A DNA stretch of 64,000 nt, from contig NC_092525.1 of assembly GCF_037038585.1 (NCBI RefSeq), forward strand, positions 18,620,867-18,684,866, given 5' to 3'. Shown piece after piece: positions 39,001 through 47,960 of this stretch; position 1 is the stretch's first letter; each line of letters begins with the position of its first letter. The translations under genes were made by a program, and so were the position numbers. The DNA comes from Patagioenas fasciata (Eukaryota > Chordata > Aves > Columbiformes > Columbidae). The notes under the pieces are model-generated. The model searched no databases and was not told the DNA's origin. It was given only the letters and a program-made list of their open reading frames with translations.

Positions 39001-42000
39001 ATGAACAGTTAGATGCTCAATTAAGCTGAAGTAACCTCATGATGCTTTGAAATGCTTCTCCTGTAATGTCTGAGGCACGGTAACAACAAAGAAAATGGTA
39101 TTTTTACCTTAAAATGTGTGCAACGACTGCGGGCCCATACCAATCTCCAGCAATTTTTCCAGACTTCTTTCCATATTCTATTAGTTGATGTAACCCAAAA
39201 GCTGTCAGTGGAGAGTCGCCAAACCAAGAAATTATTTTTCTGTGATAAACTTCATTTCTCCTCTCACCCTCATCCCAGTTTCTCTTCAGTGTTCCCCGAT
39301 GATGATTTGACAGGATCTTGGGTTCTCTTTCTGCTGTAAGCGACGCCTCGAATGATGCCGTCAGCTTTTTCACGGTATGGGCTGTCCACGATTCAGAATC
39401 TGAACTGTCGATGTCCAACGCATCTGGCCAGACCCAGGCTGCAGCAAGAAATTTTAAGAGGCATATTAGCCTTAATTGTAACTTCTTGGTATATTTTGCA
39501 AAGCACATCCCTTTCTCCCTGATGTTCCTCAAACCAGTAGTAGGTACTTTACATGCTGAGATGCAGATGTCAGTGTTAAAATGTAAACAAAGAATTCAAG
39601 TAGAGTGTGACCTGCTTTTATTTTCTGCTGAATGACAGGTGAAACAAAATACTACCAACAGTACATTTGTTAGCGATTTAGGCTGAGATAGTAGGTCAGA
39701 CTCCACAATTGCAATCAATTGAGATATACAAGATAGACCTGATTACAAAGCACAGGTTAGAACTATTTTATATATTAAAAAATACAAAAGTTCCGTAGTA
39801 AGTACCATCTAAAAAGTTTTACCCATGTCAAACAACAAGTTTCAGAAGCTTTTTAATTCTTGTGTTTGTTTTTTTTTTTCTGTTTTTGTTTTGTTTTTCT
39901 TTGTTTGTTTGTTGTGTTGTTTTGTTTTTGTTTTGTTTGGTTTTTGTTCTTAATAGGCAAACCTGAGGAATTTTATTCATGTAAAAACAAACTGTTCTTC
40001 CTGGCAAAATGTCAAAGCAGATCAGCAGGAAAATAGAAAAGTGAATTTGTGAAATTTGTGAATTATTTACCCAGACTACAAGACAAATTTGTTTAAATAT
40101 TATTCAGCACAGTATCTACAGTCTGCATTTCTAAAGGTTTCTCTGACAATGCATCCTACACGCAGCGTTCGTGTTACAGCGTGATGGTTCTGCACATCTA
40201 GAAAGCAGCAATGCTCCCTTGTCAGATGACTCAAAGTCTCTCCCACGAGTTCAAATAACTACTTGCAACACAGAGCATTCAAGAAAACCTCTGGATCACA
40301 GCAAACAACACACCCTGAATGTCTGCACCCAACAGCTTGGAGGGCAAGGGAAAGGCTGCTGCATGCAAGGAAGGAACACACCCCACAAACCCCACGCATG
40401 CTTTTGCTCTGTTAGCCAGATTTGGGGAAGCTCCGGGAGGTTCCAAACGCTCCCGTGACAGCAGCAAGAGGGACCTGTTCAAATTAATACTGACAGAGAG
40501 CAAGAACTGCAGCCCTCTTCATAATTTGTACTGAAGTAGCCATGTAAGAGTCCTTGAGAAACAAAGAGGAAGCACAGAGGCAAGTGTATTTTAATTCTAA
40601 CTAATTTAGGGCTCCAGTAATGTCACAGGTATTGCTGGTAATGGCCATAATCCATGTCAGCCGCTCTTGTGTGACAACCACTCCGCATCAATGCCTCTTG
40701 CCACCTCTTTGTGAAACCTCGTGTTAATTTTTCACTGCAGACCCAGGCATAGGCTCAGCCTAACACCACAGGCCTTGCTAAATTTAAGTCAGTGTCTTTA
40801 ACACAGGCATTTCAAAGTAGAACTTACCAGTACCTTAATATTTAAAATAAAAACTCATTTAAAACATCATTCAGCAATACCTGGAACATTCCACGTAGCC
40901 GTGGAAGCATTAAGTATTCCAGCTAGTAACTGCAGTCGAGTTTTGCTTTGTAACAGAAACAATGCCATTAAACTATAATGAAAACATCTTTGGGAAAAGA
41001 GTAAACAGCGATGGAAAACTTCATGTAAACACTTAAATATGTTTCAAAAGCTACCCAGACCTCATAAAAAGCTTTTCAAAAGATAATTCACCAGCTGTCA
41101 GATGACTAGGTGATGAGAAAAGCAGTCCAGAAAGACCATACACATTCCATTTTTCTGCGCATTTGGATTGCCACAGAAACGCTAGCACTCTGAAATCACC
41201 AAATCACTTTCCAAATTAGGATGCATGGGGGACAGTGCAAGGAATGCTTTGTAACTATGAATGTTGAAGATATAAACCCTTCTCGTTTGGGGTTACTTCA
41301 GAATGAGCCATTACACATTCCTCTTCACGGGTAGTCTCTTCTGATCAGATTTTTTAAAAAAATTATTTAAATGTATGTATAACAAAAGTTATGTTTAAGG
41401 GATTTGTGTTCTCAGCAGAAGTATTTTCATACATTTTGATGACTGCAGTCAGTTGAAAGGGATAATGTACATTTTATGACTTAAACATCTCCAGCAAAAT
41501 GAGCATTCAATAAGCCAGTCATGACACTGCCAAGAAAGACAACTTTGTGGTGCAGCTTGTTTGGGACTATGTTCACAGCTGACATCATATCTGCACAGCA
41601 AGTACCAAGTATTATCAGAACGGGCTTTCACAACTATCTTCTACGAAAGTATTCCTGGGATCCAACAAATGGCTGAGTAAACAATACACTGTATTCTCTC
41701 CAACTAACATGCCTTGGTGGCTTCAGGCCCATATCTTGGATTATTCTGACGACAAGCATTGGTGACAGAGGACAGGACTGATTGACAGGAGCAATGTCGT
41801 GGGTTATGAAAGGGATTGAGAAGAGACAGAAAAGGTGGTTAACTACAAGAACCAAAAATACCTCTATGCAGGACATGGCTCAGCTTGGAAGAATGGGGAG
41901 GACATGCATGCTTGGCCTCGGAAAGCAGAAAGTGTTCCAAGTCTCCTAAAGCTACTTCTTTGAAACAGCTGTGACACAGAGAGCATTTTGAGACAGACAA

Positions 42001-44082
42001 TGAGTTAAAAAAAGGAAAGTTCCTCTGTAAGTACATGAGGGGGAAGAGAGGAAATGAAAGAGTGCAAATTTCAACACAAAGAATGATGTATTGAAGTTAG
42101 ATTAGAATCCTTCTATTAACGCAATATATTAATACTAGAAGAATTGAATAATGTACAACTTTAAAACTGATAAAAGAATATCACTTTTGCCATAGCTCAC
42201 AGCTATGCGCTGTGGAACTCATTCCTACACCTTGAGTTCAAGAAATGTGCAAAATTCAATAGAATTGGACAGTTGCATAGATAATAACAATACCCAGGTA
42301 TGGGATCATGAATTTTTGTGGTATTTTACTTCACAGTTAGTTTCTGTGGAGTTTCCAGTATCTTCCTTTGACACACTTTGGTATTCCCTTTTTCAGAAAC
42401 GGAAGAGTGGACAGTTAGATCCCTGCGTGGATGCAAAGTAACAATTACAGTATTAACGCGCAGTCCAGAACCACAACCAGCTCGCACTTCAGATTTGGGC
42501 TGCACAAAGACCGTCACACTCTCTACAGAACACCGAATACAGAGATCTTTGCTTGTAACCTACCTCTACCAAGAAAATGAAGCATAAGACCTTGAGCCAG
42601 CAGCATCTGACCAGTTCTCAGCGTGCAACCCCAACCACAGTCGGTTGTTAATGCAGACCCCTTGATCTGAGGAAATTCCTCTCTGTAAGTCAGCCATATT
42701 CTAGAAATAAAATCTTTACGAAACTCCTCAACGTTTCCTGAAATCTCCGTGTTGATTTTATCAAAATTGGACCCATCTGTAGAGAGTTCACCAGATTCTG
42801 TAAGGCAAAGCATAAATTTAAGCTAAGTTGGTATGGCACTTCCGTTACTAGAAGTTAAAAAAACCTGCTTAATTCACCTAAACGTAAATGGTCAAATAGA
42901 GATTCTTAAAAAACCTGCATACTGGACAACGATAACAAAGATGTTGGTGTAGTGACTCTTTGTACAGGTATTGTTGTTATTTCATTTGGGAGTTTTTAGA
43001 AAGAAAATCTCAAATTGATAGGTCAATGAAGTAAAGCGCAAATTACAGCACTAATATTTACAGAAAGAACAAGACTTCAGTGTAAAATGTGAATATAGCA
43101 GGTTAGGATGGGTCGCATGGGTGTTGGTATGGGACATTTAAACTAGTATTTTCTAAGCTTTTTTATTTACTTTTTTAATTGGTAATGAGGTTCCTTCTTG
43201 AAGATTAAAAGTATGTCCAAAGAGCTCCTGCTGAATAAGACTGGAAGGAGTTAAGTGCTAAGTACATACCATCAGTTTTGAAGTGGTAACATTTTCCAAG
43301 CAGAAAGACTGGAGAGTTTCTACTGAAATAAGTTTTTGTTTTCAACACCCAACCTAAAATAGATGAAAAAAAAAAAAAAATTACAAATTTGTGACTAAAT
43401 TATTCCAAAAAGGAATGTCTAATTGTATATGGTAGCCAAAGGTAACCCATGAAAGGGGAATACAGAGAAAATGTACTTAAACTGGGTTTTGCTTGCATAA
43501 ATAACAAAAAGATGTAATAGTTCTACAAAACACAATTAAAGTTCTGGTTTAACAGTAACAATGTTACCCATATATGAATGTTTGAATGTTAATACAATGG
43601 TGCTGCTGCGCAGAAATTGTTAGGATACAGAAATGCTAAAGCTGAGCACAAGTTGCTTTGTCTCTGTTGTGAATTCATTACTGCATAGTTTGATTCTGTG
43701 AGGTTTCCAACTCCTGTCGTAACACACAATAAGCGTCACATCTGAGCAGGGAAAATGCAGGAGTCCTGCTCTTCCTGAGGGATTGATAAAGCATACTTCA
43801 TCACAAAATTAAATTGCAGGGTTTGGACACAAAAAAAGGCAGTATAATATGGTGTACAAATTCAAAGGGCCAGAATTCAGTTTGAGGTTTTGACAATGTC
43901 CCCAGGCAGTAGTTAAGTTCCTGAATCATGATGCCATTCATGTCAACAAGAAACATTCCACTCATTGTAGCCAAGACAGGATCTTACCATACACTGTTTC
44001 ACTTACTGTATTTCATGTTGTGCCATGCAGACATAAACTTTGATTTTATCTTTTCTACTTCATCTGTCCCTGTGGCCTCCAT
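25262..44082 (-). CDS. ATG4C: ATG4C, cysteine protease of autophagy
   Basis: Peptidase C54 family. It trims pro-ATG8 proteins (LC3/GABARAP) to expose the C-terminal glycine and can delipidate ATG8-phosphatidylethanolamine in the cytosol. Ten coding exons: 44007-44082, 43270-43353, 42564-42797, 39108-39438, 37195-37265, 35663-35799, 32492-32570, 31749-31825, 27486-27605 and 25262-25432. All introns are GT-AG, and phases close to 1,380 nt, giving 459 residues (human ATG4C 458). The protein starts [11 protein letters not shown]. Catalytic Cys111 lies in [13 protein letters not shown], with Asp345 and His347 in [14 protein letters not shown] lies near residue 290 and the C terminus is STEEFVLL. 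No frameshift or premature stop was seen. The start matches the known vertebrate N terminus. A non-coding first exon lies in the CpG island near 47.6 kb. ATG4D was considered, but the sequence fits ATG4C far better. Confidence 0.97.
25433..27485 (-). other. ATG4C: ATG4C intron between coding exons 9 and 10
   Basis: About 2.05 kb, AT-rich, with the CpG-rich CTCF-like patch at its 5' end (listed separately) and a (CTG)5 run near 26836. No other gene or repeat recognised. Confidence 0.7.
27150..27345 (-). promoter_or_regulatory. intronic CpG-rich patch with CTCF-like site
   Basis: A 200-base GC-rich, CpG-containing patch stands out in the AT-rich intron. On the minus strand, 27242 to 27229 reads CCGCGAGGTGGCAC, matching the CTCF core CCGCGNGGNGGCAG at all but its last base. 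A GGCAG lies just 5' of it on that strand. It could be an insulator or loop anchor, or a cryptic intronic promoter. No expressed exon is evident. Confidence 0.45.
27486..27605 (-). CDS. ATG4C: ATG4C coding exon 9
   Basis: Acceptor TTGCAG and donor GTAGGT, phase 0 on both sides. Encodes residues 364-403, [25 protein letters not shown] and [15 protein letters not shown]. It would be skipped without changing the frame (120 nt). Confidence 0.96.
27606..31748 (-). other. ATG4C: ATG4C intron between coding exons 8 and 9
   Basis: About 4.1 kb, AT-rich, containing an (AT)n microsatellite at 30.06 kb and a GC-richer stretch near 28480-28700. No nested gene was recognised; open frames of 93-139 codons have no recognisable domains. 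Confidence 0.65.
30059..30112. repeat. (AT)n/(AC)n microsatellite
   Basis: About 11 AT dinucleotides followed by ACACACAC, then CATATATGTATGTACGTA. It is a simple repeat inside an ATG4C intron and likely to be length-polymorphic. Confidence 0.9.
31749..31825 (-). CDS. ATG4C: ATG4C coding exon 8, catalytic Asp/His
   Basis: Acceptor TTGTAG and donor GTAGTG. Encodes [20 protein letters not shown] and KDFPLE. Asp345 and His347 of the DPH motif complete the protease triad with Cys111. Confidence 0.96.
32492..32570 (-). CDS. ATG4C: ATG4C coding exon 7
   Basis: Acceptor TTATAG and donor GTTAGT. Encodes [20 protein letters not shown] and YFAGFQ, the GGKP segment typical of ATG4 peptidases. Confidence 0.95.
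35663..35799 (-). CDS. ATG4C: ATG4C coding exon 6
   Basis: Acceptor TTTCAG and donor GTATGA. Encodes [20 protein letters not shown], then [20 protein letters not shown] and YLEFVK. The VRLGGE motif is strongly conserved. The preceding [11 protein letters not shown] loop is variable. Confidence 0.96.
37195..37265 (-). CDS. ATG4C: ATG4C coding exon 5
   Basis: Acceptor ACTTAG and donor GTAAAT, 71 nt. Encodes [20 protein letters not shown] and DCT. Its phase exactly joins the flanking exons. Confidence 0.95.
39108..39438 (-). CDS. ATG4C: ATG4C coding exon 4 (longest)
   Basis: Acceptor GCTGCAG and donor GTAAAA, 331 nt. Encodes [20 protein letters not shown], a variable basic linker at residues 171-192 with [14 protein letters not shown], then [33 protein letters not shown] and [13 protein letters not shown]. 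The conserved halves leave no doubt of identity. Confidence 0.96.
39439..42563 (-). other. ATG4C: ATG4C intron between coding exons 3 and 4
   Basis: About 3.1 kb, with a T/G pentamer-type low-complexity tract at 39862-39955. Otherwise unique AT-rich sequence without a recognised gene. Confidence 0.65.
39862..39955 (+). repeat. degenerate (GTTTT/GTTT)n tract
   Basis: About 90 bases of T with regularly spaced single G, dominated by TTTTG and TTTG units. Read on the ATG4C strand it is a C-dotted A tract. Low-complexity DNA common in bird introns. Confidence 0.85.
42564..42797 (-). CDS. ATG4C: ATG4C coding exon 3, catalytic Cys
   Basis: Acceptor TTACAG and donor GTAGGT, 234 nt. Encodes residues 54-131, with [36 protein letters not shown] (nucleophile Cys111) and [13 protein letters not shown]. 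The first twenty residues ([20 protein letters not shown]) are poorly conserved relative to human. Confidence 0.96.
42798..44006 (-). other. ATG4C: ATG4C introns around coding exon 2
   Basis: Two short introns (42798-43269 and 43354-44006). A poly-A run at about 43366-43381 (poly-T on the gene strand) lies just upstream of the exon 2 acceptor as part of its pyrimidine-rich region. Nothing else recognised. Confidence 0.6.
43270..43353 (-). CDS. ATG4C: ATG4C coding exon 2
   Basis: Acceptor TTTTAG and donor GTATGT, 84 nt. Encodes [20 protein letters not shown] and KCYHFKTDG, close to the human protein. Confidence 0.95.
44007..44082 (-). CDS. ATG4C: ATG4C coding exon 1 with start codon
   Basis: The exon begins at 44091 after acceptor CTCTAG. 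Nine untranslated bases precede ATG at 44082. It encodes [20 protein letters not shown] and HNMKY, then donor GTAAGT. The start is chosen because it matches the known N terminus and because the exon is open only from here. Human has DEVD where this protein has DEVE. Confidence 0.96.
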
Positions 44083-44091
44083 ATTCAAATT

Positions 44092-47000
44092 CTAGAGAAA
44101 AAGCCATCGCTGTCTTGTAAGACGTTCAATTCCGCTACTGTAAAAACAAAAATATAAACATATCCATAGGCACTGAGAACACAGGGTATAGTATCACCAC
44201 TTAGGTACTTAAGCCTAACATGACCAGAAACACCAATAAACTTGCAGAATCCTCCACTATCGGGGACTGAGAAGCAATCACATGTTCCATGAATAAGTAA
44301 TAAAAACATTTAATTCCAAATATACACCAATAAAATTACTATACAAAGCTGAATAAAATCTAATGTTCTCCAACAGCTCTCTATTGCACAACAAACTAAT
44401 CTAGAGTGTGTAACCTGGGCTGGCACGTGAGTACACTCATTCTAATTTGCAGAGAAATTAAGAGCTACAGTGCATCTCACTAAATAGAATAGATGCTGTT
44501 CTTTTCTGCTGAATAGAATGCAATAAGCACATTTTTCCCACATCAGAGGTCCTGAGCACCAATAAACAAATCTTGATTTTAAAAACAACATTAGTTTCAG
44601 ATTTCTAATCAAGAATTTTCTAAGCCAAAGCTTACAAGCATTGGAGGAATTGCAAGACAATGTGCAAGATGTTTTGCTGTACACGTACAAGGCAGAAAAT
44701 GTGTAGTACTGAAAAGGTGTGTAGTAACAGTGACATAATTTTGTATGGAGTTAACTTGCTACAGGGGTAACATCAAAAGATTAGTAGAATACTGTCATAA
44801 AATCAGTGTTTACATCTCTCCTGATTATCACTTGCAGTGCAAGAAAGGCTCTTCTGGTTTGATCGTGTTACCTACAGTAGTCCAGCTGTATCACAAGAGT
44901 GGTAAAATTGTGGTAAAAATCACTACAGTGCAGACTAATTTTGTAAAAACCACTTATACATTTTGCAACGGAGAGGTGGGAGGGAATGCACTTCTATTGA
45001 CCCTTTCTAAACTGCAAGATGGATTTCACGTTCCAAGTAAGCAAAGCTGGTAATAATACAGAAAGAATATATAATACCTTTAAAACGTCTTTCTAGGAAA
45101 TGCGAGAAAATTGGACAGAACTCCCTTTGTAGTCCACCTGCACCACTTACTAAAAGAAACTTTGCTATTAATTAATAGAGCTTCCTTCGCTGCATTCTGT
45201 TGATGGTTTGCTTTGAAGAGTTGATACAGGAGGTTTCCTTGGTGATATTTTGCAGCCCAAACCCTTGCACAGATAGCTGAAAAATTAAGAGCTCCGGCTT
45301 CAGCAGGAGCTCCTGTGGGACACCGAATATTGATCAATAGTGGTACAGCACTGCAACCTTCACCTATTTCTAGCCAAGTTCTGATAACATCACATGACAA
45401 TGTGAACAAAATTGAACTATCTGATTTAATGAATAAATTTGGACTGGGAGAATGCACCATCACTGATGCTATACGTACCCGCCTTACTTTAAAAGGAGAA
45501 TCTAGAACTGTATTTACCTTTCCAGGTGTTATTCGCCATTGAATTGGGATCAAAAGCAGGATGAAGACTAAACCACATTACTTCTCTCCACTGGGAGCAC
45601 ATTGTAAGTAAAACGTGACCACTGATAGTGCAATTGAAGAGAGTGTGAAGATGTTGGGGTGCCAATGTCTTCAGAGCTCTGAAGGTCCACACACAGCTAT
45701 ACTGGTTTGGGGATCTGTAGGCAGGGCAAGGAAAACACCGGTCTGCTGACCAAGCCTTCTCCAGAATGCTTTTTTTCCAGTTGTTCCAGTGTATTATTTC
45801 ATAAAAGTCTGTCAACAACTTTTTGCCAGAACAATAGGCAATGCAAGCTCACAAATGTAGAAAAAGACTGACATTTATTTGCCAGTGAAAATAACAAATG
45901 GCTACAACCCTACCTGGATTAGCCTTGTGTTAAACTGGGATTTGGGAGGGGAAGGAAGAGAAAGACCATTTAAGGTTGGGTTTCAATTTCTTGCCTTTTG
46001 TTCCCCTTTCTTTTTTTCTCCTTAGGAGACAAAAGGCAAGACTTCACATAGTCCCATATCACTGACTCTCGCTGGCAAAGCTGCTAAGATGAACAACTTC
46101 AGAAAGTGTGTTTGGTCCAGCATATCCTCACACGATGAACTGGCAACAGTCATTTATGCAGAGCCCAATGGTTGCTTTAAAAGCCAACACCTATAAAAGC
46201 TCCCTCTGGCTAAAATTTGAAATGAAACAAACTCTACAGTTCCAAAAGGGCCTGAAGGTAAAATTACTGAAATGAGAAAGAAGCTCATTTAAAAGACAGT
46301 GGTCATCACAGCACATTTTTCTTTGATCTAGTTATATTTCTTCCCTAACATTATGCTAAAGACTTGAAAAGGACTTGCAAGAGAAATGCTAACACAAAGG
46401 CACATGTATTACTCCACTAGAAAAACACAGGCTCTTCCCATCAATGCAGGAAGGCATCAGTAATAGTTCCACTGAAATTAATGGAACGGCATCAGGAGAA
46501 GGTCACGAGGAACACAGATTCAAGCCCAAAGGGCACAACGCAGCCACTGTTATTAAATCTAAAGCTAATGGTTTTATACTGAAGTTGTCTCATTTAAGGA
46601 GTTCTCCAGAATGTACATTACCAGGACAACATCACTTCGTGGAGCACAGGACACAGCTCTGAATGAAAAATGAAATCCTGTCCTCTCGGACCCCCCGTCA
46701 CCTGGGGGGACGATTGCAGGAGGTGGCTGTTTGTTAATAATGATGGAAAAAAAACCTCCCAGACAACAGGATTTGTTTGTTTTCATTAATAACAGAAAAG
46801 CAACCTAACCTGATGAACCGACCGCAGCAAAACAGATGAATTAAGTCCAAATGTGTCTATCTTTATTAATTAAGAATGAAGGCCCCTTTCACTGTTTTTC
46901 CACCTGAAAAGAAACCGAGCGAGTAGCAATGACAACAAAACCCCATACAGGAGTCTCTGACAGAAAATAACACCAAAAGGGCATTTTTAAGGAGTTAGCC

Positions 47001-47581
47001 CTTTCCAGTTATAAGCACATACTAAGACAGTTGGAAACGACGCTTTGTAAAGGTGAAGAAAAAACAGAAAAAAAAACAGCTTTACAAAAATAAAAAAATC
47101 CTGTAGCAAAGACCGAACATTTTACCCATCCAGGATTTAAAGCCAAGCAAGAGCTGCTGGCGGAGCAGCCGCCTCTCAGCTCGCTCATTACTCCGGCTCT
47201 TTGTATCCTCACACCGGCTTTGTCAGCGGGCGGCCGGAGACCCCCCGGGACACGCACACCTCGGGAGGGGCCTCGGGGAGAGCCCCTCCAAGCCACACAC
47301 TACCGGGGGGCCGGGAGCGCACCGGCGGGCCCGGGACACCGCCTGCGGGTACACTCGGCAGCGGCTGCCGCTTCACCGCCACCGCTGAGGCGTCTCCCCC
47401 GGCCGGGGCCGTGCTGCGTGCTGCGCTTCCCCCCGCCCCGCGTCACCCCCTCGCTCACCCCTCACAGAGCCGCCGCCGGCGCGGGGCGGTTAACGCTTCC
47501 CTATTCGCGCCATCGCCGCGGCCTCCGTAAAGGGGACGGAGGAGCCTCCCGCAGCCAAAAGAAAGTGAGGCTACCGCTTAC
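44092..47581 (-). other. ATG4C: ATG4C 5' intron
   Basis: About 3.5 kb between the inferred untranslated first exon and the first coding exon. It contains the antisense coding-like frame at 45246-45542, listed separately. Otherwise AT-rich, becoming GC-rich toward the island from about 47160. Confidence 0.55.
45246..45542 (+). pseudogene. unidentified coding-like frame antisense to ATG4C
   Basis: A plus-strand frame open for 98 codons before TGA at 45540. Its translation looks unlike chance: AQTLAQIAEKLRAPASAGAP, then VGHRILINSGTALQPSPISS and DLMNKFGLGECTITDAI, a style seen in nuclear regulatory proteins. A sequence resembling a splice acceptor (ATATTTTGCAG at about 45245-45255) lies at its left end. 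No poly-A tail or downstream donor is clear. The opposite strand is also open for 157 codons here, but its translation looks less protein-like. It could be a decayed retrocopy, an exon of an antisense transcript, or chance. I do not recognise the protein. Confidence 0.25.
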
Positions 47582-47660
47582 CCGCCCGGTGAGCTCCGCA
47601 GCGCAGCCGGCCCGGGAGCGGCCTCCCGAGGCTTCAGCCGTGGGGGAACGGCGCAGGACT
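47582..47660 (-). other. ATG4C: inferred untranslated first exon of ATG4C
   Basis: On the minus strand a good splice donor (GGGCGG, then GTAAGCGGTAG) occurs in the island, with the exon ending at 47582. It is the best donor in the island and would join the acceptor before 44091. The 5' boundary (transcription start) is not visible. I place it arbitrarily near the ZNF143-type motifs, so the upper coordinate is approximate. Confidence 0.45.
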
Positions 47661-47676
47661 ACAGGTCCCGGCGGGC
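47658..47676 (+). promoter_or_regulatory. ZNF143/THAP11-like motif, weaker copy
   Basis: ACTACAGGTCCCGGCGGGC resembles the ACTACAnnTCCCAGnATGC consensus in its first two-thirds, plus orientation. Confidence 0.45.
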
Positions 47677-47720
47677 GCCGCGGGCGGAGCGAGTCGGGCC
47701 GGGCGACGGCCCCGCGCGGG

Positions 47721-47740
47721 GTATGCTGGGAGCTGTAGTC
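47721..47740 (-). promoter_or_regulatory. ZNF143/THAP11 (SBS-type) motif
   Basis: The minus strand reads GACTACAGCTCCCAGCATAC, a near-complete match to the ACTACAnnTCCCAGnATGC consensus bound by ZNF143 with THAP11/HCF1 at CpG-island promoters. It lies about 140 bases upstream of the inferred ATG4C first-exon donor and faces the ATG4C direction. Confidence 0.7.
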
Positions 47741-47960
47741 CGGCGGGACGGCGGTTCTGCCGCTCCTGTGAGGAAGGAGGAAGGGGCGCGGCGGGGCGGG
47801 AGCAGGAGGAGGAGGGAGGAGGAGGGGGCCGGGTTGGGCTGGGCTGCGGCCGGGGACGAACTCCCGGGGAGGCGGGCCCAGGGAAGGAGGCTGGAGGATT
47901 TGCGCGGGAAGGGTGGACACGCCGTCAGGCCTCGGCCCTGGGTGCGCACCGGCATCGGCC

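Larger units (their letters stand above)
31826..39107 (-). other. ATG4C: ATG4C introns between coding exons 4 and 8
   Basis: These introns (31826-32491, 32571-35662, 35800-37194, 37266-39107) are AT-rich with no recognised CR1, RNA or nested gene. A G/T-rich stretch at about 37384-37490 (GCGGGGGGCAGGGAGGGG, then TGGGGGGGTTGG) is low complexity. The GC-neutral patch at 33130-33600 has short frames only. Confidence 0.6.
47160..47960. promoter_or_regulatory. ATG4C: CpG-island promoter of ATG4C, probably bidirectional
   Basis: About 800 bases very rich in C, G and CpG, in sharp contrast to the flanks. It lies 3.1 kb upstream of the first ATG4C coding exon, as expected for the untranslated first exon. 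It carries two ZNF143/THAP11-type motifs in opposite orientation. The right half contains G-rich runs (GGAGCAGGAGGAGGAGG) and no TATA box. The long overlapping frames here are produced by GC content and are not genes. CpG-island promoters of this type are usually broadly active. Confidence 0.8.

Noticed and set aside
45080-45553. 157-codon minus-strand frame in ATG4C intron 1
   Set aside because: It lies opposite the plus-strand frame at 45246-45542, whose translation looks more protein-like. It is not connected to ATG4C by any required phase.
47220-47955. Long frames on both strands in the ATG4C CpG island
   Set aside because: Composition-driven, as above. None resembles a known protein, and the region is promoter and first exon.
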